This document shows positions 1 through 7,305 of a stretch of 18,190 nt of DNA, in pieces. The notes beneath the pieces are model-generated. The model was not told the DNA's origin. It saw only the letters and a list, made by a program, of their open reading frames with translations, and did not search any database. The first letter of the stretch is position 1. Every line of letters begins with the position of its first letter. This DNA is from CAVPRW01 sp046727435 [NCBI: bacterium] (GTDB lineage Bacteria > Tectomicrobia > Entotheonellia > J063), in NCBI GenBank assembly GCA_046727435.1, contig JBKPCR010000144.1:1-18190 (forward strand). The letters are read 5' to 3'. A program made the position numbers and the translations under genes.

Positions 1-1363
1 CGCCATACCCCTGATATTTGGCTCCCGCCCAGTACCGAAAGCGCATCGCACTCGATTCGGGATCGCGCAACGTAATGCGGGCTTGATCGCTCCGACAGAG
101 CTCCTTGGCCCCTTCAACCACGCGCTGGAGAACAGTGTCCAGATCCAGTGAGGCATTGATGGCTTTGGCCAGCTCGGAGATAATTTCTGCTTCTCGTTGC
201 CGAGACGCAGTTTCTTGGGCTATGGCCTCTGCGGTGCGGCGCCGCTCCTCGCTCTCGGCGAAGAGATGGGCATTGCGGATAGCGGCGGCCATTTGCGCGA
301 CGAGGCTGTCTAGCAGGGCTTGGGCCTCTGGTCCGAGTTGGAAAGGCTGTGGGCTGTGCAGCGATAGCACGCCTAACAGAGTATTTTGATAGACGATCGG
401 GACGGCGAGCAGGCTCCTGAGATTGTGCATTTCACACCATTGGGGCGCCAGGATCTGCACCTGATCTTGCGCAAAGACATCAGCTAAATGCAGGGATTGT
501 CGATGGACCGCTACCCAGCCTGCTCCTCCTTGACCGAAGTGCACTCTAGACTGCGGATAATCGGAGCCGACGCGATCGTCAGAATACGTGTGACACTCCA
601 AGATTTGCGCGGCTTCGTCGGCAATCCAGATCCTGACGAAAGGGACATCCATGAGTTCCGCCGCAGCCTGGGCAATCTCTCGGAGCACATCGTCCATGTC
701 GAGCGAGGCCGAAATAAGCCGACTCAAGCGCGTCAGCGCCTGCAAGCAAGCGGCGCGCACTTCCAGACGTTCGTAGAGTTGGGCGTTCGCAATGGCGATG
801 GCCGCATGGTCGGCGAACAGCGCCAGTAGATCGCCATCTTGGTCGGTAAAGGGAGCCTCAGTTGCGGCGTTGTTGAGGGTGATGACGCCGAGGAGGCGCC
901 CATGGAAGAGCAGGGGCTCGGCGACGATAGCGGTAATCCTAGTCCGCTCGACAAAGAGCGGATTCGCGCCACTCCAATGACGATAGTCATTGACCAGCAT
1001 CCCCTTCTGACGGTGGGCCACGGCCCCCGTAATGCCTTCGCCGAGTCGGATGCGCACTTCTCCCATCCAATCTTCGAGGCCATCCCATGCGCGTGGGATG
1101 AGCACCTGCTCGCTGTCGTCCCACAGGTGGGTGGCGCTGGAGGCAGCGCCCACCAATTCCATCGCTCGTCGGGTAATCAGTCTCAGAAGTGTCGTGAGGT
1201 CACGCTCGCGGGTGATCTCCTGGGTTATACCCCTGACGGCTTCAAGCTGTCTGGTGCGTTGGGCCAATGCGGCTTCGGCCGAATTGCGCTTCTTCGAGAT
1301 CGGTGTCAGCACGATGAAGCCTGTGAGGCGAGCGAAAATCCCCCGCAGCCATCGCTGGATCAT
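1..1363 (-). CDS. Multi-GAF-domain signalling protein, N-terminal part (C-terminus off the left edge)
   Basis: The frame is open from an ATG at 1363 to the window edge (454 codons, no stop). A GAGGAG sits 6 nt before this ATG, so I prefer it to the in-frame ATG at 1369, which directly abuts the SD. After a short basic N-terminus there is a helical linker (about 25-45). A first GAF domain follows (about 45-190, with the EPLLFHGRLLGVITLNN core strand and the ALFADHAAIAIANA C-terminal helix), then a second (about 205-350, AVPIVYQNTLLGVLSLHS and LVAQMAAAIRNA). A coiled-coil-like linker rich in E and R (about 352-385) leads into the start of a third GAF (ISELAKAINASLDLDTVLQ). GAF domains bind small ligands or chromophores. 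No kinase, GGDEF or phosphatase output domain is visible because the gene is cut, so its class cannot be decided; a histidine kinase is the commonest such architecture. Confidence 0.85.
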   Translation of the reverse strand, partial: MIQRWLRGIFARLTGFIVLTPISKKRNSAEAALAQRTRQLEAVRGITQEITRERDLTTLLRLITRRAMELVGAASSATHLWDDSEQVLIPRAWDGLEDWMGEVRIRLGEGITGAVAHRQKGMLVNDYRHWSGANPLFVERTRITAIVAEPLLFHGRLLGVITLNNAATEAPFTDQDGDLLALFADHAAIAIANAQLYERLEVRAACLQALTRLSRLISASLDMDDVLREIAQAAAELMDVPFVRIWIADEAAQILECHTYSDDRVGSDYPQSRVHFGQGGAGWVAVHRQSLHLADVFAQDQVQILAPQWCEMHNLRSLLAVPIVYQNTLLGVLSLHSPQPFQLGPEAQALLDSLVAQMAAAIRNAHLFAESEERRRTAEAIAQETASRQREAEIISELAKAINASLDLDTVLQRVVEGAKELCRSDQARITLRDPESSAMRFRYWAGAKYQGYG

Positions 1364-1740
1364 GTACATCTCCTCATTGGAGAGTTTCGGGATGGACAAG
1401 CTACGGGACGTAGAGACGGGCAAAAAATATGCCGCCGGCAAACAGCCCTAAGAATCTGTGGGGTCCCCTGGCATAGGTAAGGTCAGGACGTCGGCAAAAC
1501 AAAGCCCAGAGGCAAGAGAGACGGCCTCATGACGATTCCCCTCCAGCCCGATCGCAAGGACGGGGATTGGTTCTTTAAGAGCGAAGTGGATAGGAAAAAA
1601 TGCCTGGGGTAGGCAGCTTATGACGGATTGGAGGCGACAACCAAATTCTCCTTTGCCTACGGGGCTAGGTCAAGTACAATGGATGAGCACTATGGTGAGG
1701 CGAATATCGGCAGCCTTGAAGGGCGAAGGCTAAGGAGGCG
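1364..1740. other. Intergenic region between divergent genes
   Basis: This region separates the leftward GAF-protein gene from the rightward acyl-CoA ligase gene. It holds the ligase promoter candidate at 1653-1680. I see no RNA gene, repeat or convincing small ORF in it. Short open frames here look like shadows of the GAF gene continued into non-coding DNA. Confidence 0.5.
1653..1680 (+). promoter_or_regulatory. Candidate sigma70-type promoter for the acyl-CoA ligase gene
   Basis: TTGCCT (1653-1658), a 16-nt spacer and TACAAT (1675-1680) match the -35/-10 consensus fairly well. The predicted transcript start near 1687 lies about 55 nt before the ligase start codon. This is pattern matching only. 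Confidence 0.4.
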
Positions 1741-3354
1741 ATGGCCATGTGGGACCATGTCTGGCACGAGACCCTGAATCCGCTTGATTTCCTCGACCGC
1801 AGCGCCTTTGTCTATCCCGATAAAGCCGCCGTAGTGTATAGGGACACACGTTACACCTATGGCGAGTTCTACGCGCGGGTGAATCAGCTGGCGGGCGCCT
1901 TGAAACACGCTGGCGTGCACAGGGGCGATCGTGTGGCCTTTCTGGTACCGAACGTGCCGGCGATGTTGGAGGGACATTACGGCCCCCTACGGCTGGGGGC
2001 GATTCTGGTGGCCATCAACATTCGTCTGTCACCGCGGGAGGCGGCCTATATCCTGAACCACTCCGGGGCCAAAGTGCTGGTGTTTGATGCCGAATTCGCG
2101 CCAACGGTGCGGGCCATACGGGAGGAGATTCAGGGGGTTAGCACCTTCGTTCAGGTCGTGGATGCGACGCCGAAAGCAGATGACATTCCGGGACCAGACT
2201 ACGAATCATTCCTGGCTGCCGCCCCGGCTGGCGATCATCGGGCCGAGCTCGACTCAGAGAAGGACACCATCTGCATCAACTATACCTCTGGAACCACCGG
2301 TATGCCGAAAGGGGTTCAATACCATGCCCGCGGGGCGTACCTCAATGCCCTGGGAGAGGCCCTGGAAGTCGGACTGAACTATAAAAGCCGCTACCTCTGG
2401 ACGTTGCCCATGTTCCACTGCAATGGCTGGTGCTTCACCTGGGGTGTCACCGCGGTCGGTGGCACGCATATCTGTCTGCGGCGTGTCGATCCAGTAGAGA
2501 TCTTCCGCCTGATTCGTGAGGCAGGCGTCACCCATATGTGCGGTGCTCCCACCGTCTTGATCGGTATGTCGGCCTCCCCGGCCGCCGAGGGCCAGAGTCT
2601 CGCCGGCTTAACGATCGTCACCGCTGGCGCTCCGCCGGCACCGCAGGTGATTCGCACCATGGAGGGCTTAGGGGCAACGATTCATCATGTCTACGGTCTG
2701 ACCGAAACGTACGGACCGCATACCATCTGCGCGTTCCAGCCCGGGTGGGATAATCTGTCGCTCGAGCAGCGCGCCACAGTCAAGGCGCGCCAGGGCGTGC
2801 CCTATATCGTCGCCGGGATGGGGATGCGCGTCGTGGATAGTGCCATGCACGATGTCCCCCGCGACGGGCAGACGTTGGGCGAAGTCGTGATGCGCGGCAA
2901 CAACGTCATGTCGGGGTACTTCCAACAACCTGACGCCACCGAAAAGGCCTTCGAGGGGGGGTGGTTCCACTCTGGCGACCTCGCCGTCTGGCATCCTGAT
3001 AGCTATATAGAGCTGAAGGATCGCGCCAAGGACATCATCATCTCCGGTGGTGAGAATATCTCGACCCAAGAAGTCGAAAAGGTCATCATGGAACACCCCG
3101 CCGTGCTTGAAGTCTGTGTCATAGGTGTCCCGGATCAGCGCTGGGGGGAAGTACCCAAGGCGTTCGTGGTGAAACGTCCCGGGGTGGAGGTCGCGAGTGA
3201 GGACATCATCCAATTCTGCCGCGAGCGCATCGCGCGCTTCAAATGCCCGCGCGATGTCAGCTTCGGTGATCTCCCCAAGACGGCCACCGGGAAGATCCAG
3301 AAGTACGTGCTGCGGGAGCAAGAGTGGAAGGGTTATGAGAAGCGAATCAATTGA
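1741..3354 (+). CDS. Acyl-CoA synthetase (AMP-dependent acyl-CoA ligase, DmdB/AAE-like)
   Basis: A 537-aa ANL-superfamily enzyme that activates a carboxylic acid with ATP to an acyl-adenylate and then to an acyl-CoA thioester. The core motifs are present: the P-loop YTSGTTGMPKG (181-191), the A5 motif GLTETYG (319-325), SGD at 411-413, the hinge region DRAKDIIISGGEN (427-439) and the C-terminal catalytic lysine in PKTATGK (K518). Full length for the family, soluble, no signal peptide. The general pattern recalls the methylmercaptopropionate/medium-chain ligases (DmdB and plant AAE type), but substrate cannot be read from sequence. AGGAGG lies 2 nt from the ATG at 1741 and 8 nt from the in-frame ATG at 1747, so the true start may be 1747 (MWDHVW...). 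The next gene follows after 32 nt in the same direction and may be co-transcribed. Confidence 0.93.
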   Translation: MAMWDHVWHETLNPLDFLDRSAFVYPDKAAVVYRDTRYTYGEFYARVNQLAGALKHAGVHRGDRVAFLVPNVPAMLEGHYGPLRLGAILVAINIRLSPREAAYILNHSGAKVLVFDAEFAPTVRAIREEIQGVSTFVQVVDATPKADDIPGPDYESFLAAAPAGDHRAELDSEKDTICINYTSGTTGMPKGVQYHARGAYLNALGEALEVGLNYKSRYLWTLPMFHCNGWCFTWGVTAVGGTHICLRRVDPVEIFRLIREAGVTHMCGAPTVLIGMSASPAAEGQSLAGLTIVTAGAPPAPQVIRTMEGLGATIHHVYGLTETYGPHTICAFQPGWDNLSLEQRATVKARQGVPYIVAGMGMRVVDSAMHDVPRDGQTLGEVVMRGNNVMSGYFQQPDATEKAFEGGWFHSGDLAVWHPDSYIELKDRAKDIIISGGENISTQEVEKVIMEHPAVLEVCVIGVPDQRWGEVPKAFVVKRPGVEVASEDIIQFCRERIARFKCPRDVSFGDLPKTATGKIQKYVLREQEWKGYEKRIN

Positions 3355-3386
3355 GACCATGAGGCCCCAATCACGCGAGAGGTGCT

Positions 3387-3734
3387 ATGTCCGTGCTCAT
3401 CGATGGAGCGTTCATCAAACGCCGCTGTTACCTAAAGCTCGGCGCTGAGACGGTGATGAGTTGCATCCGTCTGCGTGCCGATTGCTTCTTCCGACATTGG
3501 CCACTCAAAGCTGTAGGGATCGATGAGGAAGGCTATGTTCGTGCCGTCGCCATGGCTTCCTACCCGGACAGACAGCGGGTCACGGAGGTAGAACTGCGCA
3601 TTGATCCCCTAACCAGCGACCTCATCGAATACCGCTACAATGAACAGGGAAGCCTTCTGGTATTCGTCCTCGTCGACGGAGAGTACCTTGAGCATGCGTC
3701 AGAGGGCCAAGAGGGACAGCGAACGCTGGATTAG
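3387..3734 (+). CDS. Small protein of unknown function (115 aa)
   Basis: I do not recognise this protein. It is 115 aa, begins with an ATG preceded by a GAGAGG SD-like stretch, and follows the acyl-CoA ligase by 32 nt. Cysteines at about residues 14, 26 and 33 fall in its first third; the rest alternates short hydrophobic strands with charged residues (for example VTEVELRIDPLTSDLIEYRY and SLLVFVLVDGEYLE), which suggests a small beta-rich soluble domain. There is no signal peptide or membrane segment. G/C-rich third codon positions fit real coding sequence. The next gene is convergent, 61 nt away. Confidence 0.6.
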   Translation: MSVLIDGAFIKRRCYLKLGAETVMSCIRLRADCFFRHWPLKAVGIDEEGYVRAVAMASYPDRQRVTEVELRIDPLTSDLIEYRYNEQGSLLVFVLVDGEYLEHASEGQEGQRTLD

Positions 3735-3795
3735 TCATTCCCCTCTGGAGACCATGCTCACCCAACGAACACCACCGATGCGCGGGCGGCCTAGA

Positions 3796-4299
3796 TTATG
3801 CTTGGCCCTTGAGATAGCGCTGCAGCACATACATCCCGTCCGGCGTAAAGGGCTCCGTTTCGCCCCGGCGCAGAATGTCGCTCACCGGCACGAACGCGCC
3901 GCTCTCAACCTCCTCCTCCTGTAGGACCACCGCACCATCGTATACGCAGGCGAAGGCACAGCCCCAAAGCCGTGTGTGTTCGTCTTCAAAATAAAACTCG
4001 AAGAGCCGGTTCAGCGGAATGCTGCGAATGCCCATCTCCTCTTCAAGTTCGCGCGCGGCTCCCTGCTCATAGGTTTCCCCCGCCAGCACCACCCCGCCGG
4101 CGGCGACATCGAAATAGCCTGGGAACACGTCCTTGGTCAGCGTGCGCTTTTGGACGTATAGTTCACCATGGGAATTGAACACCAAAACGTACGTACTCCG
4201 ATGCGGTAACCGCATGGCTCGCATCTCGCGCCGCAGCGCGGCGCCCACGACCTGATTGTGCTCATCGACGATGACGACGATTTCCTCAGCCGCTCCCAT
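3796..4299 (-). CDS. Nudix hydrolase, YfcD-like
   Basis: Nudix enzymes hydrolyse nucleoside diphosphates linked to another moiety. The full Nudix box is present: G-x5-E-x7-R-E-L-x-E-E-x-G, reading from G in GGVVLAGE through RELEEEMG (about residues 69-90 of the 167-aa form). The N-terminal pattern VDEHNQVVGAALRREM...HRSTYVLVF and QKRT.TKD.FPG resembles Escherichia coli YfcD and its relatives, which also share fold features with IPP isomerase. I start the gene at 4299 (MGAAEEIV) because GGGAGAG lies 5 nt upstream; an in-frame ATG at 4341 would add 14 residues but lacks a clear SD. Family membership is secure, substrate unknown. Confidence 0.9.
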   Translation of the reverse strand: MGAAEEIVVIVDEHNQVVGAALRREMRAMRLPHRSTYVLVFNSHGELYVQKRTLTKDVFPGYFDVAAGGVVLAGETYEQGAARELEEEMGIRSIPLNRLFEFYFEDEHTRLWGCAFACVYDGAVVLQEEEVESGAFVPVSDILRRGETEPFTPDGMYVLQRYLKGQA

Positions 4300-4483
4300 C
4301 GCACTCTCCCTTAGAGGGACAACGCATTTCTTGACATACACGCGGGCATTCGCTGCGAGATCATGCTGTTTATAGGCGATACCACTCCCAAAACGCTGAC
4401 CTGGTCATGCGCGCAGAAATGGCAAGTCTCAACCAGACCAAGGAGTCCAAGCCGCTAGCAGCATCTGCTGTCCGCTGCCAAGC

Positions 4484-4512
4484 TTGGCCCTGCCAGACGC
4501 CTGTACTATATT
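4484..4512 (+). promoter_or_regulatory. Candidate promoter for the VOC gene
   Basis: TTGGCC (4484-4489), a 17-nt spacer and TATATT (4507-4512) give an ideal spacing and good hexamers. The predicted transcript start near 4519 leaves a leader of about 80 nt before the VOC gene, containing the inverted repeat at 4524-4553. Confidence 0.5.
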
Positions 4513-4523
4513 GAAGGATAGCC

Positions 4524-4553
4524 TGACCCATCCCTTGCGTGGAGGCTGGGTCA
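4524..4553 (+). promoter_or_regulatory. Inverted repeat in the leader of the VOC gene
   Basis: TGACCCA (4524-4530) and TGGGTCA (4547-4553) are perfect inverted 7-mers separated by 16 nt. They begin just after the predicted transcript start, so they could be an operator or a leader-RNA hairpin. No U-run follows, so a terminator is unlikely. Confidence 0.4.
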
Positions 4554-4597
4554 AGAACGCGCCATCGGCGCGACACATCTCGACGACAGGAGGATTG

Positions 4598-4978
4598 ATG
4601 ATGTCGTACAAAGTGACCGGTCTGCGTTCGTGGAATATCAACGCCGAAGACTTCGAGGCCATGGTTCGTTTCTACCGAGATATCCTGGGTGCTGAGGAGA
4701 CGAGGCATCCCCAAGTGGCGGGCGCCAACGTAGAAAGACTCAAGCTAGGCAGTACCGGGTTGGGCCTGTTCGACGCCAAGGAGGGTCCCCGGCCGGGGGT
4801 ACCCCATCACACCTTTGACTTTGAGGGTCCACAGGAACCCGATGCCATGGTGCGGGAACTGGAAGCAAAGGGCATTAAAGTAGAGAACATCCGTATGCAC
4901 GGCAACGGGCCTGGGTATTCAGTCTATATCTATGACTCCTGTGGCAACCGCATCGAGCTCTCCACCGACCCTGCATAG
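4598..4978 (+). CDS. VOC-superfamily protein (glyoxalase/dioxygenase fold)
   Basis: A 126-aa single-unit vicinal-oxygen-chelate protein. It shows the usual order of elements: an opening strand and helix (NINAEDFEAMVRFYRDILGAE, about 13-33), a middle strand pair, PHHTFDFEG (69-77) and the closing YDSCGNRIELSTDP (112-125). H70 or H71 and E120 fall at usual metal-ligand positions, but the first ligand position near residue 12 has no clear His, so metal use is uncertain. The start is set by AGGAGG at 4588-4593; ATGs at 4598 and 4601 are 4 and 7 nt away and either could be used. An upstream in-frame ATG at 4484 lies inside the promoter candidate and is rejected. Reaction unknown. Confidence 0.85.
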   Translation: MMSYKVTGLRSWNINAEDFEAMVRFYRDILGAEETRHPQVAGANVERLKLGSTGLGLFDAKEGPRPGVPHHTFDFEGPQEPDAMVRELEAKGIKVENIRMHGNGPGYSVYIYDSCGNRIELSTDPA

Positions 4979-5321
4979 GCACCTGCTCCCCAGGGGACAT
5001 CCTCGACTCGGTGGAAGAAGCAGTCATGGCTTTTATAGAGAGCCAGTTCCGTTGCGGGGCGAACAGCTGTCGCAACGGCTTCGAACGTGGCGTCCAGGCC
5101 GCTTACCCCCGGCCACCAGGTGGGATCGAAGTTGAACAAGGGGAAGTAGGCGTTGACGTGCTGGTAGCCTGCCCGCATCAGATGGCTGGCCCTGATGCCG
5201 TCCTCTATGAAATGCGATTGCTTCCTCGGATAGTCCCGAAAATCCTTCGAGATCTTCCCGCTGACAATCGTCACCCGCTGGCCGCCATGCTTGTTGATAT
5301 CAGCGAAGAGTAAATGTGATC
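4930..5321 (-). pseudogene. Gene remnant of unknown family
   Basis: The leftward frame from just after a TGA at about 5324 to a TAG at 4930 codes for a convincing protein-like stretch (HGGQRVTIVSGKISKD..., then YFPLFNFDPTWWPGVSG and ALYKSHDCFFHRVEDVPW), with G/C-rich third codon positions. Upstream the composition drops sharply to AT-rich DNA and no ATG precedes the conserved-looking part; only a GTG at 5274 is available inside it. The last 16 codons overlap the 3' end of the VOC gene in antisense. I read this as a truncated remnant, but a short intact gene starting at GTG 5274 (114 aa) is possible. I do not recognise the family. Confidence 0.4.
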
Positions 5322-5609
5322 ATGGTAATGTTATGTATAAGTCCATTGGTTGAATTAAGAGGTGAGCGCTAAGATGAGGTTATAATACTACATGGTATGG
5401 ACGAATCTTAACACCATAAGCAGAGCGCGACCACGTCTAATATAATAGACCCTGAAAATAGAGTGCATCTCAACCAACACTACGGCAAGTTTATTTACAA
5501 TTATAGATACAGACGGCAGAACTGGCTGATGTACTCGAGCGCGTTACGGCAAGCCACTGAGAGGCTGAATCATGAGGACCGTCCTTAGAAAGCCAGTTAA
5601 ACTCTCTAT
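5320..5609. other. AT-rich intergenic DNA downstream of tRNA-Gly
   Basis: This stretch is visibly richer in A/T than its surroundings and holds no convincing gene. It contains a 9-bp direct repeat TACGGCAAG (5481-5489 and 5545-5553) and an 8-bp inverted repeat AACTGGCT/AGCCAGTT (5520-5527 and 5591-5598). Its position at the 3' end of a tRNA gene fits an eroded integration scar, but no attachment-site duplication of the tRNA 3' end is visible. Confidence 0.4.
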
Positions 5610-5685
5610 TGGAGCGGGACACGGGTCTCGAACCCGCGACCTTCGCCTTGGCAAGGCGACGCTCTACCAACTGAGCTAGTCCCGC
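5610..5685 (-). tRNA. tRNA-Gly (anticodon GCC)
   Basis: The reverse strand folds as a complete cloverleaf. The acceptor arm GCGGGAC (5685-5679) pairs with GTCCCGC (5620-5614). The D-arm has AGCTCAGTTGGTAGAGC. The anticodon stem TCGCC/GGCGA encloses the loop TTGCCAA with anticodon GCC. The T-arm is GCGGGTTCGAGACCCGT-like. The discriminator is T, and CCA is encoded at 5612-5610. The mature body is 73 nt without CCA. It reads GGC/GGU glycine codons. Confidence 0.97.
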
Positions 5686-5747
5686 CCCATGGGAAACCTG
5701 AGAATCTCACCCTCCTAGACAAGGAGATGAGCCACTCAAGTAGTAGG

Positions 5748-5777
5748 AACATAATCCAAACACCTGCTCTAAGTCAA
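5748..5777 (-). promoter_or_regulatory. Candidate tRNA-Gly promoter
   Basis: On the reverse strand TTGACT (5777-5772), an 18-nt spacer and TATGTT (5753-5748) form a good sigma70-like promoter. The predicted start near 5741 would give a leader of about 55 nt ahead of the tRNA. Confidence 0.5.
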
Positions 5778-5834
5778 GATCGATTTTTACATCCTCTTAC
5801 TAGAGCTTAGCACCTACCCCAGTAGGATTGTAAC

Positions 5835-5984
5835 ATGGCGCTACTAAAGGCTGCTGATGCCTTACCAGGATGGACACATAAGGCTGTGGGCCGTCGGTGG
5901 CTTTCCCGGAAGCGGCGACAAATAGGTGTGGGCCGCCAGCCTCTTGCCCTAGCGAGACTCAAAGATTATCGTCGCTCGTCCTGA
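5835..5984 (+). CDS. Possible small basic protein (49 aa)
   Basis: A 49-codon ORF starts at ATG 5835, with AGGA 7 nt upstream, and ends at a TGA at 5982-5984. The product begins MALLKAADALPGW and is strongly basic in its middle (GRRWLSRKRRQ). It lies in the gap between tRNA-Gly and the adenosine-specific kinase gene, on the opposite strand to both. I know no family for it, and an ORF this short could arise by chance; the SD is its only real support. Confidence 0.22.
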   Translation: MALLKAADALPGWTHKAVGRRWLSRKRRQIGVGRQPLALARLKDYRRSS

Positions 5985-6057
5985 GCATGGGCAGGAGGAC
6001 CATTGGGATAAAAGCCGCTCAAGCTCCATTAACTGCGCTTGCAGACGCCCGGCGTGA

Positions 6058-6546
6058 TTAGCTTGACAGTTTATATCCAAACCGTCTGAGCAGCGCTTTG
6101 CGCTCTTCTAGGTCTTGCGCGGTCTCGATGCCTTTCGATTTGAATCCATCCACAACGCCCAAAATCGCTCGCCCCTGGTCGGTTTCCCCGACAATTACTT
6201 CTACAGGGTTAGCGGTGGCGCAGAAGATGCGACAGACCTCTGGGACATTCTTCACGGCATTCAGGACATTGATGGGGAAGGCGTTGCGTAAGAGGATCAG
6301 GAAAGCGTGCCCGGCAGCGAGGTTGAGGGCATTACGCTGCGCGAGCTCAAGGAGTTCCGGGTCAGTCCCGCTGACGCGCACCAGGCACAGCCCTGACGCC
6401 TCGCAAAACGCTAGCCCGAACTTGATCCCCCCGACGCACGTCACCAAGGCTTCGTGCAGATCCTCAACCGTCTTGATAAAATGCGCTTGGCCGAGGATGA
6501 GATTGATCTCATCCGGTTTCTCCATCTTCACGGTCAACAGTTCCAT
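6058..6546 (-). CDS. Adenosine-specific kinase family protein
   Basis: A 162-aa protein closely matching the conserved family typified by the Pyrobaculum PAE2307 adenosine-specific kinase. Family hallmarks seen here are [17 protein letters not shown] (about 19-35), [13 protein letters not shown] (about 40-52), [19 protein letters not shown] (79-97), [15 protein letters not shown] (100-114) and [13 protein letters not shown] (121-133). The length is complete. The family is widespread in archaea and found in scattered bacteria; its proposed role is phosphorylation of adenosine, though evidence across the family is thin. The start at 6546 is preceded by AGAGGA about 8 nt away. It is a single-gene unit, divergent from the Rieske gene. 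The neighbours say nothing about its role. Confidence 0.88.
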   Translation of the reverse strand: MELLTVKMEKPDEINLILGQAHFIKTVEDLHEALVTCVGGIKFGLAFCEASGLCLVRVSGTDPELLELAQRNALNLAAGHAFLILLRNAFPINVLNAVKNVPEVCRIFCATANPVEVIVGETDQGRAILGVVDGFKSKGIETAQDLEERKALLRRFGYKLSS

Positions 6547-6905
6547 CCTCGGTCCTCTCCATTGCGGATGTCTGTCTGCTTAAGCTGTGATCTGTTAGCG
6601 CGGATGTAGCCGTCTTTGTCCCAGTTGCCACTTACGTCCCCGCAGGTCTTGTAGCATAGATGTCTACAACGGTCAAGCGGGCCAGGGGAGCCAATACTCC
6701 TCATGCGAATACCATCAGAACGCCGCAGATTGTCCTTAAAATGGGTCATGCGATTGACCTCAGTGGGTCACTCGTGTTAACTAGCTTAAAGCCAATTTTC
6801 TGCCGGAATGGTCATGGATCATCCGGAGGCCGGTCATCATTTCATCAAGGCTCCATGAGAATTCGTGTTGAGGCCATCACTCATGAGGTCTGCGAGGGCA
6901 CGAAG
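6547..6905. other. Divergent intergenic region with GGTCA half-sites
   Basis: This region lies between the adenosine-specific kinase gene (leftward) and the Rieske gene (rightward). GGTCA (6744-6748) and TGACC (6755-6759) form a perfect inverted repeat with a 6-nt spacer, and a third GGTCA follows at 6766-6770. TTGACC at 6754-6759 could serve as a -35 element for the Rieske gene, with only a poor -10 near 6777-6783. The open frame upstream of 6906 looks non-coding. No other gene is seen. Confidence 0.35.
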
Positions 6906-7244
6906 ATGCCAGAGTATCTGACCGTCGCGCGCGTCAGTGCGCTGCTACCTGGGATGGGAACGGTGGTGATCGTGAAGGGACAGGAACTCGCGGTCTTTAA
7001 CGTCGATGGGAAGTTCCACGCCATGGACAACCGCTGCCCGCATCAGGATTATCCGCTGGGGATGAGTCCCATTTTCGACAACTTGGTGATCTGTATCGGG
7101 CATGCCTGGCGCTTCGACATTAAAAGCGGCGAATGCCACTCTGTGCCGGGTGTGCGTGTGCGAACGTATGAGGTGACCATCGAAGGGGATGAGGTCAAGA
7201 TACAGGACGACGCCATTCCCGATAGGAATACGACACGCCTTTGA
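6906..7244 (+). CDS. Rieske-type [2Fe-2S] ferredoxin
   Basis: A 112-aa small soluble Rieske protein. The cluster ligands are complete: C44-P-H46 and C63-x2-H66 (CPHQDYPLG and CIGHAWRFD), the pattern of the NirD/BphF-type ferredoxins that pass electrons to oxygenases or reductases. I chose ATG 6906 because GAGGG lies 7 nt upstream and the length then fits the family; the open frame extends back to 6660, but that part is low-complexity and unsupported. No membrane anchor. A flavin reductase-like gene is convergent on the right, so no partner oxygenase is visible and the redox partner is unknown. Confidence 0.92.
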   Translation: MPEYLTVARVSALLPGMGTVVIVKGQELAVFNVDGKFHAMDNRCPHQDYPLGMSPIFDNLVICIGHAWRFDIKSGECHSVPGVRVRTYEVTIEGDEVKIQDDAIPDRNTTRL

Positions 7245-7257
7245 CAGGTGCCTTCGA

Positions 7258-7284
7258 GGGGACACCGAGCAGTTAGGTGTCCCC
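7258..7284. terminator. Strong hairpin between convergent genes
   Basis: GGGGACACC (7258-7266) and GGTGTCCCC (7276-7284) form a perfect 9-bp stem with a 9-nt loop, 14 nt after the Rieske stop and 22 nt after the end of the convergent flavin reductase gene. No U-run follows on either strand, so this is either a weak bidirectional terminator or an mRNA 3'-end stabilising hairpin. Confidence 0.55.
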
Positions 7285-7305
7285 CCACTCCCGATTGTCG
7301 CTCCG

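Noticed and set aside
839-1480. A 213-codon rightward frame over the GAF gene.
   Set aside because: It is antisense to an uninterrupted 454-codon GAF-domain frame with a proper SD and start.
5011-5313. A 100-codon rightward frame over the remnant region.
   Set aside because: The reverse strand has the more protein-like composition and better third-position bias; the forward frame has no SD or known motif.
5322-5345. A TGA just upstream of the leftward remnant, considered as a second possible selenocysteine codon.
   Set aside because: The upstream frame is AT-rich with no family resemblance, no SD-supported start and no SECIS-like hairpin after the TGA.
6660-6905. An N-terminal extension of the Rieske protein back to ATG 6660 or 6855.
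   Set aside because: The extension lacks homology-like features, and ATG 6906 has the good SD and gives the family length.
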